A stretch of DNA of 64,000 bases from Betaproteobacteria bacterium. Lineage in GTDB: Bacteria; Pseudomonadota; Gammaproteobacteria; Burkholderiales; Casimicrobiaceae. This document shows, piece by piece, positions 33,441-41,762 of the stretch (its first letter is position 1; every line of letters begins with the position of its first letter). Where the stretch lies: the NCBI GenBank assembly GCA_016717855.1, contig JADKEV010000035.1:1-64000 (forward strand), written 5' to 3'. A program made the position numbers and the translations under genes. The notes beneath the pieces were generated by a model. That model did not search any database, was not told the DNA's origin, and saw nothing but the letters and a program-made list of their open reading frames with translations.

Positions 33441-36421
33441 TCACGGCAGCAGCACCAGGATCGCCGCCTCGACCGCCTCCGGCGTCGTGCGCGTGGCCCC
33501 GTCTCCCAGCGCATTGCTGGTCAGCGGAAGGCCGCGTATCGAGAACAGGTAGCGGAGAAACATCAGCCCGTCGGTCAGCGCGTCGGCCTGGCCGTTGCCG
33601 TCGATGTCCAGCATGGGCTGGAGATCGTCGAGAAAGGCCGCGATCGCCGCCGGGTCGGTGCGTGTCGCGCCGTCGCCGATCGCATTGGCGGTCAGCGCGG
33701 GACCGCGCAGGCCGAACAAGTACCGGATGACAATCAGCCCATCGGTCAGCGCGTCGTACACGTTGTTCCGCTCCATGTCGCCGGTAAACGGCGCCGAGGC
33801 GGTGAGCGCGAAGGTTGCGGTGACCGAGGTCGCGACGGCGATCGACAGGTTGCACGGGCCGTTGCCGATGCAAGCGCCCTGCCAGCCCAGGAAGGTCGAG
33901 TCGGGTTGCGCCGCGGCCGTCAGCGTGAGTTGCGTGCCGTGCGCGTAGGTGTGCGCGCAGGTGGCGCCGCAGTCGATGACGCCGTCTCCGCTGGTCACGC
34001 TGCCGCCGCCGCGCTGCCGGTGCGCAACACGGTCAGCGGACTCTGCGCCGACATGTCGACGACGGTGTGCGCGACGCCGGCCGCGTCGCTGGCGGCGAAG
34101 TTGCTGTCCCCCGGGTAATGCGCGGTGATGGTCGCGGTGCCCACGCTCGCCAGCGTCAGGTCGCACGCGGTGGCAGGCAGCACGATCGAGCAGCTGGCGG
34201 CGCCGTCGCTGACCTCGATCGTTCCGGTGGGCGTGCCCCCGCCCGGCGGCACGACGCTCAGCGCGACATGCACGCTGACCGGCGTCCCCACGACGCTCGG
34301 ATGCGGCAGGTGCGAGGTGATCTGCAGGCTGGTCGGGCTGGGGGCTGCGAAGCACGCGCCCGTGCTGCCCGCCTGGTACACCGCGGCGATCTCCGCGGCG
34401 CCGAGGGCGCGGTCGAAGATCGCGACGTCGTCGATCTCGCCCTGCCAGCGCGAGGAACTGTGCCGCAGCCCGATGGTGAGGCCGTCCCCGGAGAGCTGTG
34501 TGTTGAGCCCCATCGCCGACTGCCCGTCGGGTTGGCCGTTCACATATAGCCGGACCGTCGTTCCGTCGTAGGACACGGCCGCGTGATACCACGTGTTGGG
34601 AAGCAGCGAAGTCTGGCCGGCGACGTCGCTGCTGTGGCCGTAGAAGTACAAGCGTCCCGGCGCGTTTCCCGATGTAATCAACGCGAACATCTGGCCGCCT
34701 GCGGCCGAGCCGTACTGGACCATCGCCGCTTCGGTCGCACTTGCCAGGTTGACCGGCGTGCGGAACCACAGCATCATCGTCCGCGGCGCCGCGCCCAAGG
34801 GCAGGCCCACCGGATTCGTGTTCTGTATGTAGCCGGTGCTGCCATCCAGCAGGAAAGCCTGCCCCAACTGTCCGGCGGCATACGCCACGCCACCGACCGC
34901 CGTGCCCGGATTGGCGCCCGTCGCGTCCTCCGCGCTGTTCTCGCCGGACCACCAGGACACGAGTCCCGCCGGCAGGTTGCTGCAGGTCGTGGTCAGTTCG
35001 GCGTAGTCGACATCGAAGGCGACCGGGGTCGCGACCGAGCCGTTGCCCTGCAGCGCGAAGATGCCGGCGTACGCCATCGGCTTGGCCTCCCCCGCCGCAA
35101 ACGACGCCGTCGTCGCGGCGGAGAATGGGATGAACTGCGTGCCGTCGAAGCTGTAGCCGGCGCGCAGGGTGCTGCCCGCGCGGACGAGCCGCAGCCAGTA
35201 CGGCGTGTCGGCCGGGATGTCGAACGCCGCCCCATTCGGAATGTCGCCGTTGCCGGCCCCGTCTATGTCGTAGACCACCTCGAAGACGCGCTGCGTTTCG
35301 TTGCCGTAGACCGCGCGCAGGTAGTTGTCGAGGTCGGGCGCGCCGCCGTCGTCGGCGAGGAGCGCGATCCCTGCCTGCGGGTTGGCGCCGCCGGGCTGCG
35401 CCTGGAAGCTCATCTTTGCGGTCAGCGCGTAGCCGCCGGGAACGTCGGGCAGCCGGAGCGTGGCCAGGTTCTTCACGTTGTTGCTGCCGCCGTACATGTC
35501 GGTCGGCGTCGTCGTCAGTTGCAGCGCCGACGCTTGCACCGCCAGCGCGGCCGCGTCCTCGTTCGTCCGGCGCCATGCCGGCCGCAACGCGGCGGAGAAC
35601 TCGTCGCGGAATGGCAGTGCCACGATGCCGATGCCGGTCCGGTAGCTAGTGCCGATCTCCCCGCCGGCCAGCGCCCGGCTGAAGATCCGGACCTCGTCGA
35701 GCGCGCCGCCGAGGAAAGCCTGCGTGCCCCAGTTCCAGTAACCCAACCGGATCGGGAGCGACTGGTAGGTCGCCGACACGCCAGACACGGTCTGCTGTGC
35801 ACGCTGCTCGCCATCGACGAACAACGCGTACGTGTCCCCCGAGCGCGTGGCCACTACGTGATGCCAGGCCCGTTGCGCGAACGTGGCGCCGGAGGCCAGC
35901 GCCAATTGCCAGCCCGCGCCGTTGCCGATGTCGAAGACAAACTGGCCGGAGAGCGGATGCGCCCCTGTGACCTGGGCGAGCAGCAGGCCATCGAAGTTGC
36001 CATTGCTGCGGGCGAAGAACGGGCAGTGCAGCCCATCGCCGCACGTGTCGGGCCGTACCCATGCTTCGACCGACCATTCGCTGCCCATGTCGAAGGCCGG
36101 CACCGACGCATAGCCGGTGCTGCCGTCGAATCGCAACGCGCGGCCGGTGACGCCGGCGGTGTACGTGTTGCCGCCGGCGAGCGTTGCATGGTGGGTGCCG
36201 ATCGCGTCGTTCGGATCACCATCGAGCGGATACCACGCCACCAGGGCCGGATCCGCCGTTGGTGCCAGGGTCAGCGCTGACGAGCCGGTCCAGCCGGGAA
36301 GCGCGGCGGCGGTGAGGCCCAGCAGACACGCGGGAAGTGTGCGGCGGAGTCGTTGGGCCATCGCGAGAATCGCCCTGGACAACCAATGGCTGGAGTGCGG
36401 ACGTTGGGTGAATGGGAACAT
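33441..36421 (-). CDS. Large secreted LamG/Ig/dockerin-like protein (single-base frameshift)
   Basis: Start ATG 36421 after AAAGGAGG. Hydrophobic leader LPACLLGLTAAALPGWTGSS. LamG 1 (LVAWYPLDGDPNDAIGTHHA), a second beta-sandwich domain (ALTAKMSFQAQPGGANPQAG; WLRLVRAGSTLRAGYSFDGT), LamG 2 (GLVSWWSGENSAEDATGANP), Ig-like region (GTATITAHYPGDSNFAASDA), a GWQGACIGNGPCNLSIAVAT module and dockerin-like repeats (DALTDGLIVIRYLFGLRGPA; DIDGNGQADALTDGLMFLRY). The first Ca2+ loop is degenerate. A frame break near 34000-34015 is repaired by one base, giving 993 aa. A perfect FNR-like box lies upstream (36620). The C-terminal third is paralogous to 31024-33410. Confidence 0.8.
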
Positions 36422-36773
36422 GATTGCCTCCTTTGGGGCGGCGCGACGCGCGGGAGCGATGCCTGAGTCACCGGAGAGTCCTAATTGCCCGGCGCCCCCC
36501 CGCCGAAGATGCGCCGGATAGACGGCGGCGGATCAATGCATTCGCGGTACCGTCATCCGGCCGCGTAGTCTCATCGCCTCTCCACTTGTTTGATTGTCGT
36601 GCGCGTGATGAGGTGGCCGTTGATGCGCATCAACGGATGAGCCGATCGCTGCTCGAAATGCGTCGCGGCCCGCCGTCGCCGCAACGGGATTCGTTCGCAC
36701 GGCGCGATCCCCTGGAAAAGACGCGGGCAGACAGCCCATGCGCCGCCCGCCCGTCCGGATGACCGACCTCACG
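36422..36773. promoter_or_regulatory. Intergenic region with a perfect FNR-like box upstream of the LamG genes
   Basis: No gene is seen in these 352 bp. CCGTTGATGCGCATCAACGG (36617-36636) is a perfect 20-bp palindrome containing TTGATGCGCATCAA (36620-36633), an exact match to the FNR/Anr consensus TTGAT-N4-ATCAA. On the minus strand a -10-like GACAAT (36598-36593) is centred 31 bp from the box centre, the spacing of class II FNR promoters. Transcription would lead into the gene starting at 36421. Confidence 0.5.
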
Positions 36774-38069
36774 TCACCGGTGCAGCGCCTTGTCTATCAC
36801 TGCAAAAAAGCGGTCCGCTGGTTGCGCGCCCTCGATCGCCTCACCATCAATGATGAACGCCGGCACGCCGTCGAACTTGAATCGCTCGCTCTCCTTGAGG
36901 TCGGCCGCGATCCGGCCTTGCGTGACCGGATTGCGCAGGTCCTGCTGCAGCCTGCCCATATCGACGCCTAGTCCGGCCGCCACTTTCTGCAGAAAAGGCT
37001 CCGCGCCCGCGAGCGCTCTCTGGTCTTCGAATATCCGGTCGTAGAACGCCCACGCCTTGTCGGGGCTTTGCAGCGAGATGGCCTCGAAGTACTGCGCGCA
37101 GGCCATCGCCATCGGGTGCAGCAGCGGCAGCGGCAGATGCTTGACGACCAGCCGCACCTGGCCTTCGTACCGGGCCATCACTTCATTCAGGGTCTTCGCG
37201 CCGTACCCGCAATACGGGCATTGGAAGTCCGTGTACTCGAATATGGTGATCGCGGCCCGCGGGTTGCCGCGGATGATGCGCGCCGGGTCGAGCGCAGGCG
37301 TAAGCCGGGCAGTCGCCGCGGCGGCCGTCGGCTTCGGCGCCGCAGGCTGCGCCGCGGCTGTCGCGGGCCGGGCGGTCGCGCCGGATTGCGCCGCAGACTC
37401 CAGCGCGGCGATCAGCGCGGCATCGGCGCCGCGGCCGCGCGCGAGGGACACTGCGGTCGACTGGTCGCGGGCCACCCAGCGGGCATCGGCGCCCTTGTCC
37501 AGCAGCATTTTGACGATCGGCAGGTTGTTCCTGGAGGCGGCCCACATCAGCGCGGTCCAGCCCAGGTTGTCGGTGCGGTCCGGCGCAGCGCCGGCGGCCA
37601 GCAGCAGCTGCAGCGCCTCCGCGTTTCCGGTTTGCGCCGCCGAGATCAGCGGCGTGATGTCGTTCTTGTTGGCGGCGTTGACGTCCACCTTCTGTTCCAG
37701 GAGCAGGCGTATCGCGGCTGTATTCTTGAGTTGCGTGGCCACCAGCAGGGGGGTGCGGCCCCACGCGTCGGTTGCGCTCACGCTGGCCCCGCGGCCGACC
37801 AGCATTTCGACCAGCGCCGTCCTGCCCTGCTGCAGCGCGACGATCAGCGGGGTACGACCCCAATTATCGGGCCGGTTCAGCTCACTGTTGTCGCTCGCCG
37901 CAGCCCGCACGGCCTCCACGTCGCCGGCCCGGATCGCGCCGTGAATGTCCGTGGCCGCGGCGTTCGGGCCGGCGAGGAAGGCCAGAAGGGCGCCGGCAAG
38001 CGCCATGCGCAAGCCACGCCTTCCAGCGCAAGAGGGCAACCCGCAGGTCCGAAGCCGGCGTCCGCGCAT
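36774..38069 (-). CDS. Ankyrin-repeat/DsbA-like thioredoxin fusion, exported
   Basis: About 431 residues. Leader LRMALAGALLAFLAGPNAAA. Five or so ankyrin repeats (WGRTPLIVALQQGRTALVEM; WGRTPLLVATQLKNTAAIRL; LGWTALMWAASRNNLPIVKM), then an Ala/Pro linker. A DsbA/thioredoxin domain with active site CPYC (about 284-287, FEYTDFQCPYCGYGAKTLNE) and the cis-Pro segment FKFDGVPAFIIDG follows. ATG 38069 is preferred; a GTG at 38078 directly after the hsp20 stop, or an internal ATG at 38006, is possible. Downstream of hsp20 in the same direction and probably cotranscribed. An oxidoreductase or disulfide-handling protein with protein-binding repeats is inferred. Confidence 0.85.
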   Translation of the reverse strand: MRGRRLRTCGLPSCAGRRGLRMALAGALLAFLAGPNAAATDIHGAIRAGDVEAVRAAASDNSELNRPDNWGRTPLIVALQQGRTALVEMLVGRGASVSATDAWGRTPLLVATQLKNTAAIRLLLEQKVDVNAANKNDITPLISAAQTGNAEALQLLLAAGAAPDRTDNLGWTALMWAASRNNLPIVKMLLDKGADARWVARDQSTAVSLARGRGADAALIAALESAAQSGATARPATAAAQPAAPKPTAAAATARLTPALDPARIIRGNPRAAITIFEYTDFQCPYCGYGAKTLNEVMARYEGQVRLVVKHLPLPLLHPMAMACAQYFEAISLQSPDKAWAFYDRIFEDQRALAGAEPFLQKVAAGLGVDMGRLQQDLRNPVTQGRIAADLKESERFKFDGVPAFIIDGEAIEGAQPADRFFAVIDKALHR

Positions 38070-38078
38070 TGCGTGCAC

Positions 38079-38525
38079 TTACTGAACCTTCAATTCCTTC
38101 TTCGCGCCGTTGGCCTTCTTCGGCAGCGTGAGTTCGAGCACGCCGTCCGCGTACTTCGCCGCGGCCGCCGCGGCATCGATATCGGTAGCCAGCGTGAAGC
38201 TGCGATACTGCTTGCCGAAATAGCGCTCGCTGCGGACGACTTTCTCGCCCTTTTTCTCTTCCGTTTCCCTTTTCACTTCCGCCTCGATCGAAACCTGATT
38301 GCCGTCAATCGCGACGTGGATGTCTTCCTTCTTCACGCCCGGGATTTCCGCCTTGACGCTGTAGGCGGTGTCGGCTTCCGCGACGTCCACCTTGATCCGC
38401 GGCTCGACCTGTGCCTCGTCGAGCCAGGGGCGCAGGCGAAAGCCCGGGAAGTATTCGTCGGGGTTCATGAACGGGCGAAAGCTCGCAAGTTCCGCGAACG
38501 GATCGAAACGCGTGATGTTTGCCAT
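38079..38525 (-). CDS. Hsp20/alpha-crystallin family small heat-shock protein
   Basis: 148 residues from ATG 38525 (Shine-Dalgarno GGAGAT). N-terminus ANITRFDPFAELASFRPFMN; alpha-crystallin domain with YSVKAEIPGVKKEDIHVAID and GKQYRSFTLATDID; C-terminal GVLELTLPKKANGAKKELKV. ATP-independent holdase. It carries the A-DGVLELTLPK motif but no clear I-x-I tail. Followed immediately by the ankyrin-DsbA gene. Confidence 0.95.
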   Translation of the reverse strand: MANITRFDPFAELASFRPFMNPDEYFPGFRLRPWLDEAQVEPRIKVDVAEADTAYSVKAEIPGVKKEDIHVAIDGNQVSIEAEVKRETEEKKGEKVVRSERYFGKQYRSFTLATDIDAAAAAAKYADGVLELTLPKKANGAKKELKVQ

Positions 38526-38721
38526 GATCGATCTCCAGTGTGTTTCCCAGAATCTGCTGAGTCCAGCCGGCCACGGCCTCGCGGCCGGTATGTTCATCAT
38601 CGCCGAACGCTGGCGCGAACCGTTGATTTTCGACAAAGAATCGGCAAGTGGCGGCGGGAGCCGCGCGGAACCGGCGGGACGCAAGTCCCCGTTCATCGAA
38701 CTGCGCTGCGGTGTGCCGCCG

Positions 38722-38749
38722 GCGCGGCCGGTCGTTGCTCCGGCCGCGC
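38722..38749. terminator. Strong hairpin downstream of the IPTL-CTERM beta-helix gene
   Basis: GCGCGGCCGG and CCGGCCGCGC form a perfect 10-bp stem around an 8-nt loop, 6 bp after the stop codon of the minus-strand gene ending at 38756. No U-run follows on the minus strand, so it may stop or stabilise the transcript rather than being a classical intrinsic terminator. Confidence 0.4.
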
Positions 38750-38755
38750 TTCAGG

Positions 38756-39952
38756 CTATGCTGACCGGCGGCGGCGGTGTGCGAACAGGCCGACGAGCAT
38801 GACCAGCAGCAACAATGCCCATGGCTGCAGCGTCGGGATGTCGATCGTTACCGGTGGCGCCAGAACGTAACGCTGGATGGCGCCGATGTCGACGCTGCCG
38901 GGCGCGCCCGACGGATCGGCATTGCGCGGGAATCCGGGCCCGCGCTGATCGTACGCGTAGCCTTGCAGGTTGATGCCCGCGCCGATGGCGGGGCTTGCCG
39001 GCCCGGGCCGGAGCGTCTGTGTCGGCCCGCCATTGTCAGCGAGCGCGCCGAGTTGCGGATCGACGCCGATCAGGTTGCCGCTCACGGTCGCGCCATTGAG
39101 GACATTGTCGCCCGCCTGGAACACTTCGGTGAACAGCGAATTGGTCGCGTTGACGAAACTGCCATTGCCGCCACCGGTCCGGTTGAGGTCGTTGATGCCG
39201 GTGATGTCGGTATTGTTGGCGACGATCGTGCTCTCGAACGTCAGCTGCGAATCCTGGCTGGTGATGCCGGCAACCGTGTTGGCGGTGTTGCCGGCGATCG
39301 TCGAATTGCGGATGAAGCCGAAGCCGCTGAACAAGCCGATCGCCCCCGAGCTGTCGGTGGCGTGGTTGTTGTAGATCGTGCTGTTCTCGATCGTCAGGCC
39401 GAAGCCGATGAAGTAGATCGCGCCGCTCTTGTTCGCCGTGTTGCCGGCAATCGTGCTGTTCTGGATCGTGAGGGAATAGCCGGTCGATGGGTTGAAGTTG
39501 TTGCGTATCGCTCCGCCTTCGCCGGGCGACGTGCTGTTATCGATCAGCGACGAGACGATGGTCAGATTGCCGCCGTTGTTGATGATGGCGCCGCCGTCGC
39601 CGGACGGGTTCTGCCCGGTGAGATGGACGCCGGAGATGACCACGTCCTTCCCTGCGGTGTCCAGGTTGAAGACACGACCCGTCGCGTTGGAGATCGTCAG
39701 GAGGTTCGCGCCCGGACCCTGGATCGTCACCGACTGGGTCAGCGGGAGTTCGGACGACAAGGCGATGGTCGCCGGCAGCGGCAGCGAAAACGTGATCGTC
39801 TCGCCGCTCACGGCCGCCGCCAGCGCGTCGCGCAGGCTGCCAACGCCTGAATTGGCGGTAGTGGAGACGACGCCCGCAAGCGCGTTTGCCGCGGCAAACA
39901 GGAAAACTGCAAGACCAATATATGCGCGAGTCAGCGCTGGCGAACGGTTCAT
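38756..39952 (-). CDS. Choice-of-anchor-Q beta-helix protein with IPTL-CTERM sorting signal
   Basis: 398 residues from ATG 39952 (AAGGAA just upstream; an in-frame ATG at 39985 is less likely). Signal peptide AYIGLAVFLFAAANALAG. The body is a right-handed beta-helix with repeated IQNSTIAGNTAN, IENSTIYNNHAT and IRNSTIAGNTAN turns, and a choice-of-anchor-Q end (LADNGGPTQTLRPGPASPAI). The C-terminus IPTLQPWALLLLVMLVGLFA followed by HRRRR is an IPTL-CTERM signal, recognised by an exosortase-type system in betaproteobacteria. No exosortase gene is in the window. Confidence 0.88.
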   Translation of the reverse strand: MNRSPALTRAYIGLAVFLFAAANALAGVVSTTANSGVGSLRDALAAAVSGETITFSLPLPATIALSSELPLTQSVTIQGPGANLLTISNATGRVFNLDTAGKDVVISGVHLTGQNPSGDGGAIINNGGNLTIVSSLIDNSTSPGEGGAIRNNFNPSTGYSLTIQNSTIAGNTANKSGAIYFIGFGLTIENSTIYNNHATDSSGAIGLFSGFGFIRNSTIAGNTANTVAGITSQDSQLTFESTIVANNTDITGINDLNRTGGGNGSFVNATNSLFTEVFQAGDNVLNGATVSGNLIGVDPQLGALADNGGPTQTLRPGPASPAIGAGINLQGYAYDQRGPGFPRNADPSGAPGSVDIGAIQRYVLAPPVTIDIPTLQPWALLLLVMLVGLFAHRRRRSA

Positions 39953-40233
39953 GGGTTCCTTGGAATGGGTAGGTTTGTGCGACATGAGTGCCCGGAGTTA
40001 CGCGATGTCATGGTTGCTCCGCGTGGGCACAGGCGGATGCGGCTGCAAGCAAGAGGCCAGCGCATACCTCTACAGAAGTAGCATGTGCCGTCCGTTCCAA
40101 TCCATGTTTGATCCAACGCAAACAAGCTCGACTTCGGACCCTCGGGAGCAAACCCGGCGCCGCAGGGTCCTTCTCCGTCGATTCGCCAGTCCGCACGTTG
40201 CGCCCGGTCCCTGAAAGCGGCACCATTGCCGCG

Positions 40234-41730
40234 ATGCGCGTTCTTCTTGTCTATTCGAATCAAAGCCGTGAACTGGTTCCCGCGCCCCCGGTGGGGCTGA
40301 GCTACGTGGCGTCCGCCACGCGCGCGGCGGGCCATGAAGTCAGGCTCCTGGATCTGGCGTTCTCCCGTGAGCCGCAGCGGGAGCTGGCCACCGCCATCGC
40401 CGGCCATGCACCCGATGTCGTGGGCCTCTCCATCCGCAACATCGACAACGTCGTCCTGCAGCGCTTCGAATCGCCGCGCGCCGCGTTGCTGGCGCAGGTC
40501 AGGATCATCCGCGAGTGCGCCGTCGGGAAAGACGGCAAGCCGGCGCCGCTGGTGCTGGGCGGCCCAGCGGTCTCCATCCTGGCCGAGCGCGCGCTCGAGA
40601 TCTTCGGCGCCGATTACGCGATCACCGGCGAGGGCGAACAGGCGTTCCCGGCGCTGCTGTCGGCGCTCGAGAGCGGCCAGGCGCTGGAGGGCATCGCGGG
40701 GCTGTGCTGGCGCAGGAATGGCGTGCTCACGCGCAACCCGACGCAGCTCCTGCCCGGGTTCGCGCACTCCGGAATGGAAGACTGGGTGGCGTGGGGGCCC
40801 TATCAGGCCGGGGGCGGCACGTGGCCGCTGCAGACCAAGCGCGGCTGTTCCATGCGCTGCAGCTACTGCGCCTATCCGCTGATCGAGGGCCGCCGTGGCC
40901 GCCAGCGTGCGCCCGGCGACGTGGTCGACGAAATCGAGCGCGTGCTGCACGCGACGGGCGTGCAGGGCTGTACCCGGCCGCGCACTTTCGAGTTCGTGGA
41001 TTCGACGTTCAATGTCCCGTCCGCGCACGCGATCGCGATCTGCGAAGAAATCATCCGGCGCGGCGTGCGCACGAACTTCACCGCCATGGGCCTGAATCCG
41101 CGCGATGTGCCGCCGGAGCTCCTGCCGCTGATGAAGCGCGCCGGATTCAACTCGGTGATGGTCACCCCGGAAGCGGGTTGCGCGGCGATGCTCGAAAACT
41201 ATCGCAAGGGATTCACGATGGCCGATGTCGAAACCACGCTGGAGCGGGTCAGGGCGTCCGGCCTGAAGAGCATGTGGTTCTTCATGCTGGGTGCGCCCGG
41301 CGAAACGATGGCGACCTGCGCGGAGAGCATCGGCTTCGCGCGGGATCGCCTGGCGGGGCGCAGGTTCCTGTCGGTGTTCTTCACCGGCATCCGCGTTCTT
41401 CCGGCCACGGAGCTGGCCAGGCAGGCCGTCGCGAGCGGCTACCTGACAGCGGACGCCGACCTGGCCGAAGCGCGGTTCTACGTCGCGCCCGGCATCGACG
41501 AGCAGCAGGTCATCGACCTCGTCGATGCGGCCATCGCCCGGAATCCGTGCATCGTCCATGCTGCGGAAGGCGGGTCGACGAATACGCAAGAGACTCTTTA
41601 CCGCGCGCTGCACGCCTTGGGCGTCGCGCCGCCGTACTGGCGGTTCCTGCCGGAAATGTTGAGCTTCCCGCCGCTGCACTTTCTGCGGCGGCGCAATCCG
41701 GCAGTCAAGGCCGGGCGCGTCGCCGCCTGA
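40234..41730 (+). CDS. B12-binding-domain radical SAM protein
   Basis: 498 residues from ATG 40234. N-terminal cobalamin-binding Rossmann domain (RVLLVYSNQSRELVPAPPVG; VGLSIRNIDN; LVLGGPAVSI). The radical SAM [4Fe-4S] motif CSMRCSYC has Cys at 205, 209 and 212 (TKRGCSMRCSYCAYP). TIM-barrel segments follow (FEFVDSTFNVPSAHA; GFNSVMVTPEAGC; WFFMLGAPGETMATC). Class B methyltransferase-like or related; the substrate is unknown. It is convergent with the neighbouring membrane methyltransferase-like gene, so no operon partner indicates its role. Confidence 0.88.
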   Translation: MRVLLVYSNQSRELVPAPPVGLSYVASATRAAGHEVRLLDLAFSREPQRELATAIAGHAPDVVGLSIRNIDNVVLQRFESPRAALLAQVRIIRECAVGKDGKPAPLVLGGPAVSILAERALEIFGADYAITGEGEQAFPALLSALESGQALEGIAGLCWRRNGVLTRNPTQLLPGFAHSGMEDWVAWGPYQAGGGTWPLQTKRGCSMRCSYCAYPLIEGRRGRQRAPGDVVDEIERVLHATGVQGCTRPRTFEFVDSTFNVPSAHAIAICEEIIRRGVRTNFTAMGLNPRDVPPELLPLMKRAGFNSVMVTPEAGCAAMLENYRKGFTMADVETTLERVRASGLKSMWFFMLGAPGETMATCAESIGFARDRLAGRRFLSVFFTGIRVLPATELARQAVASGYLTADADLAEARFYVAPGIDEQQVIDLVDAAIARNPCIVHAAEGGSTNTQETLYRALHALGVAPPYWRFLPEMLSFPPLHFLRRRNPAVKAGRVAA

Positions 41731-41762
41731 TACGACGCGCCGCCGGCCGGCCCGGAGGCGCG

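Noticed and set aside
40110..40123. TTGATCCAACGCAA as another FNR box before the radical SAM gene
   Set aside because: Matches only 8 of 10 consensus positions, with a poor right half-site and no aligned -10.
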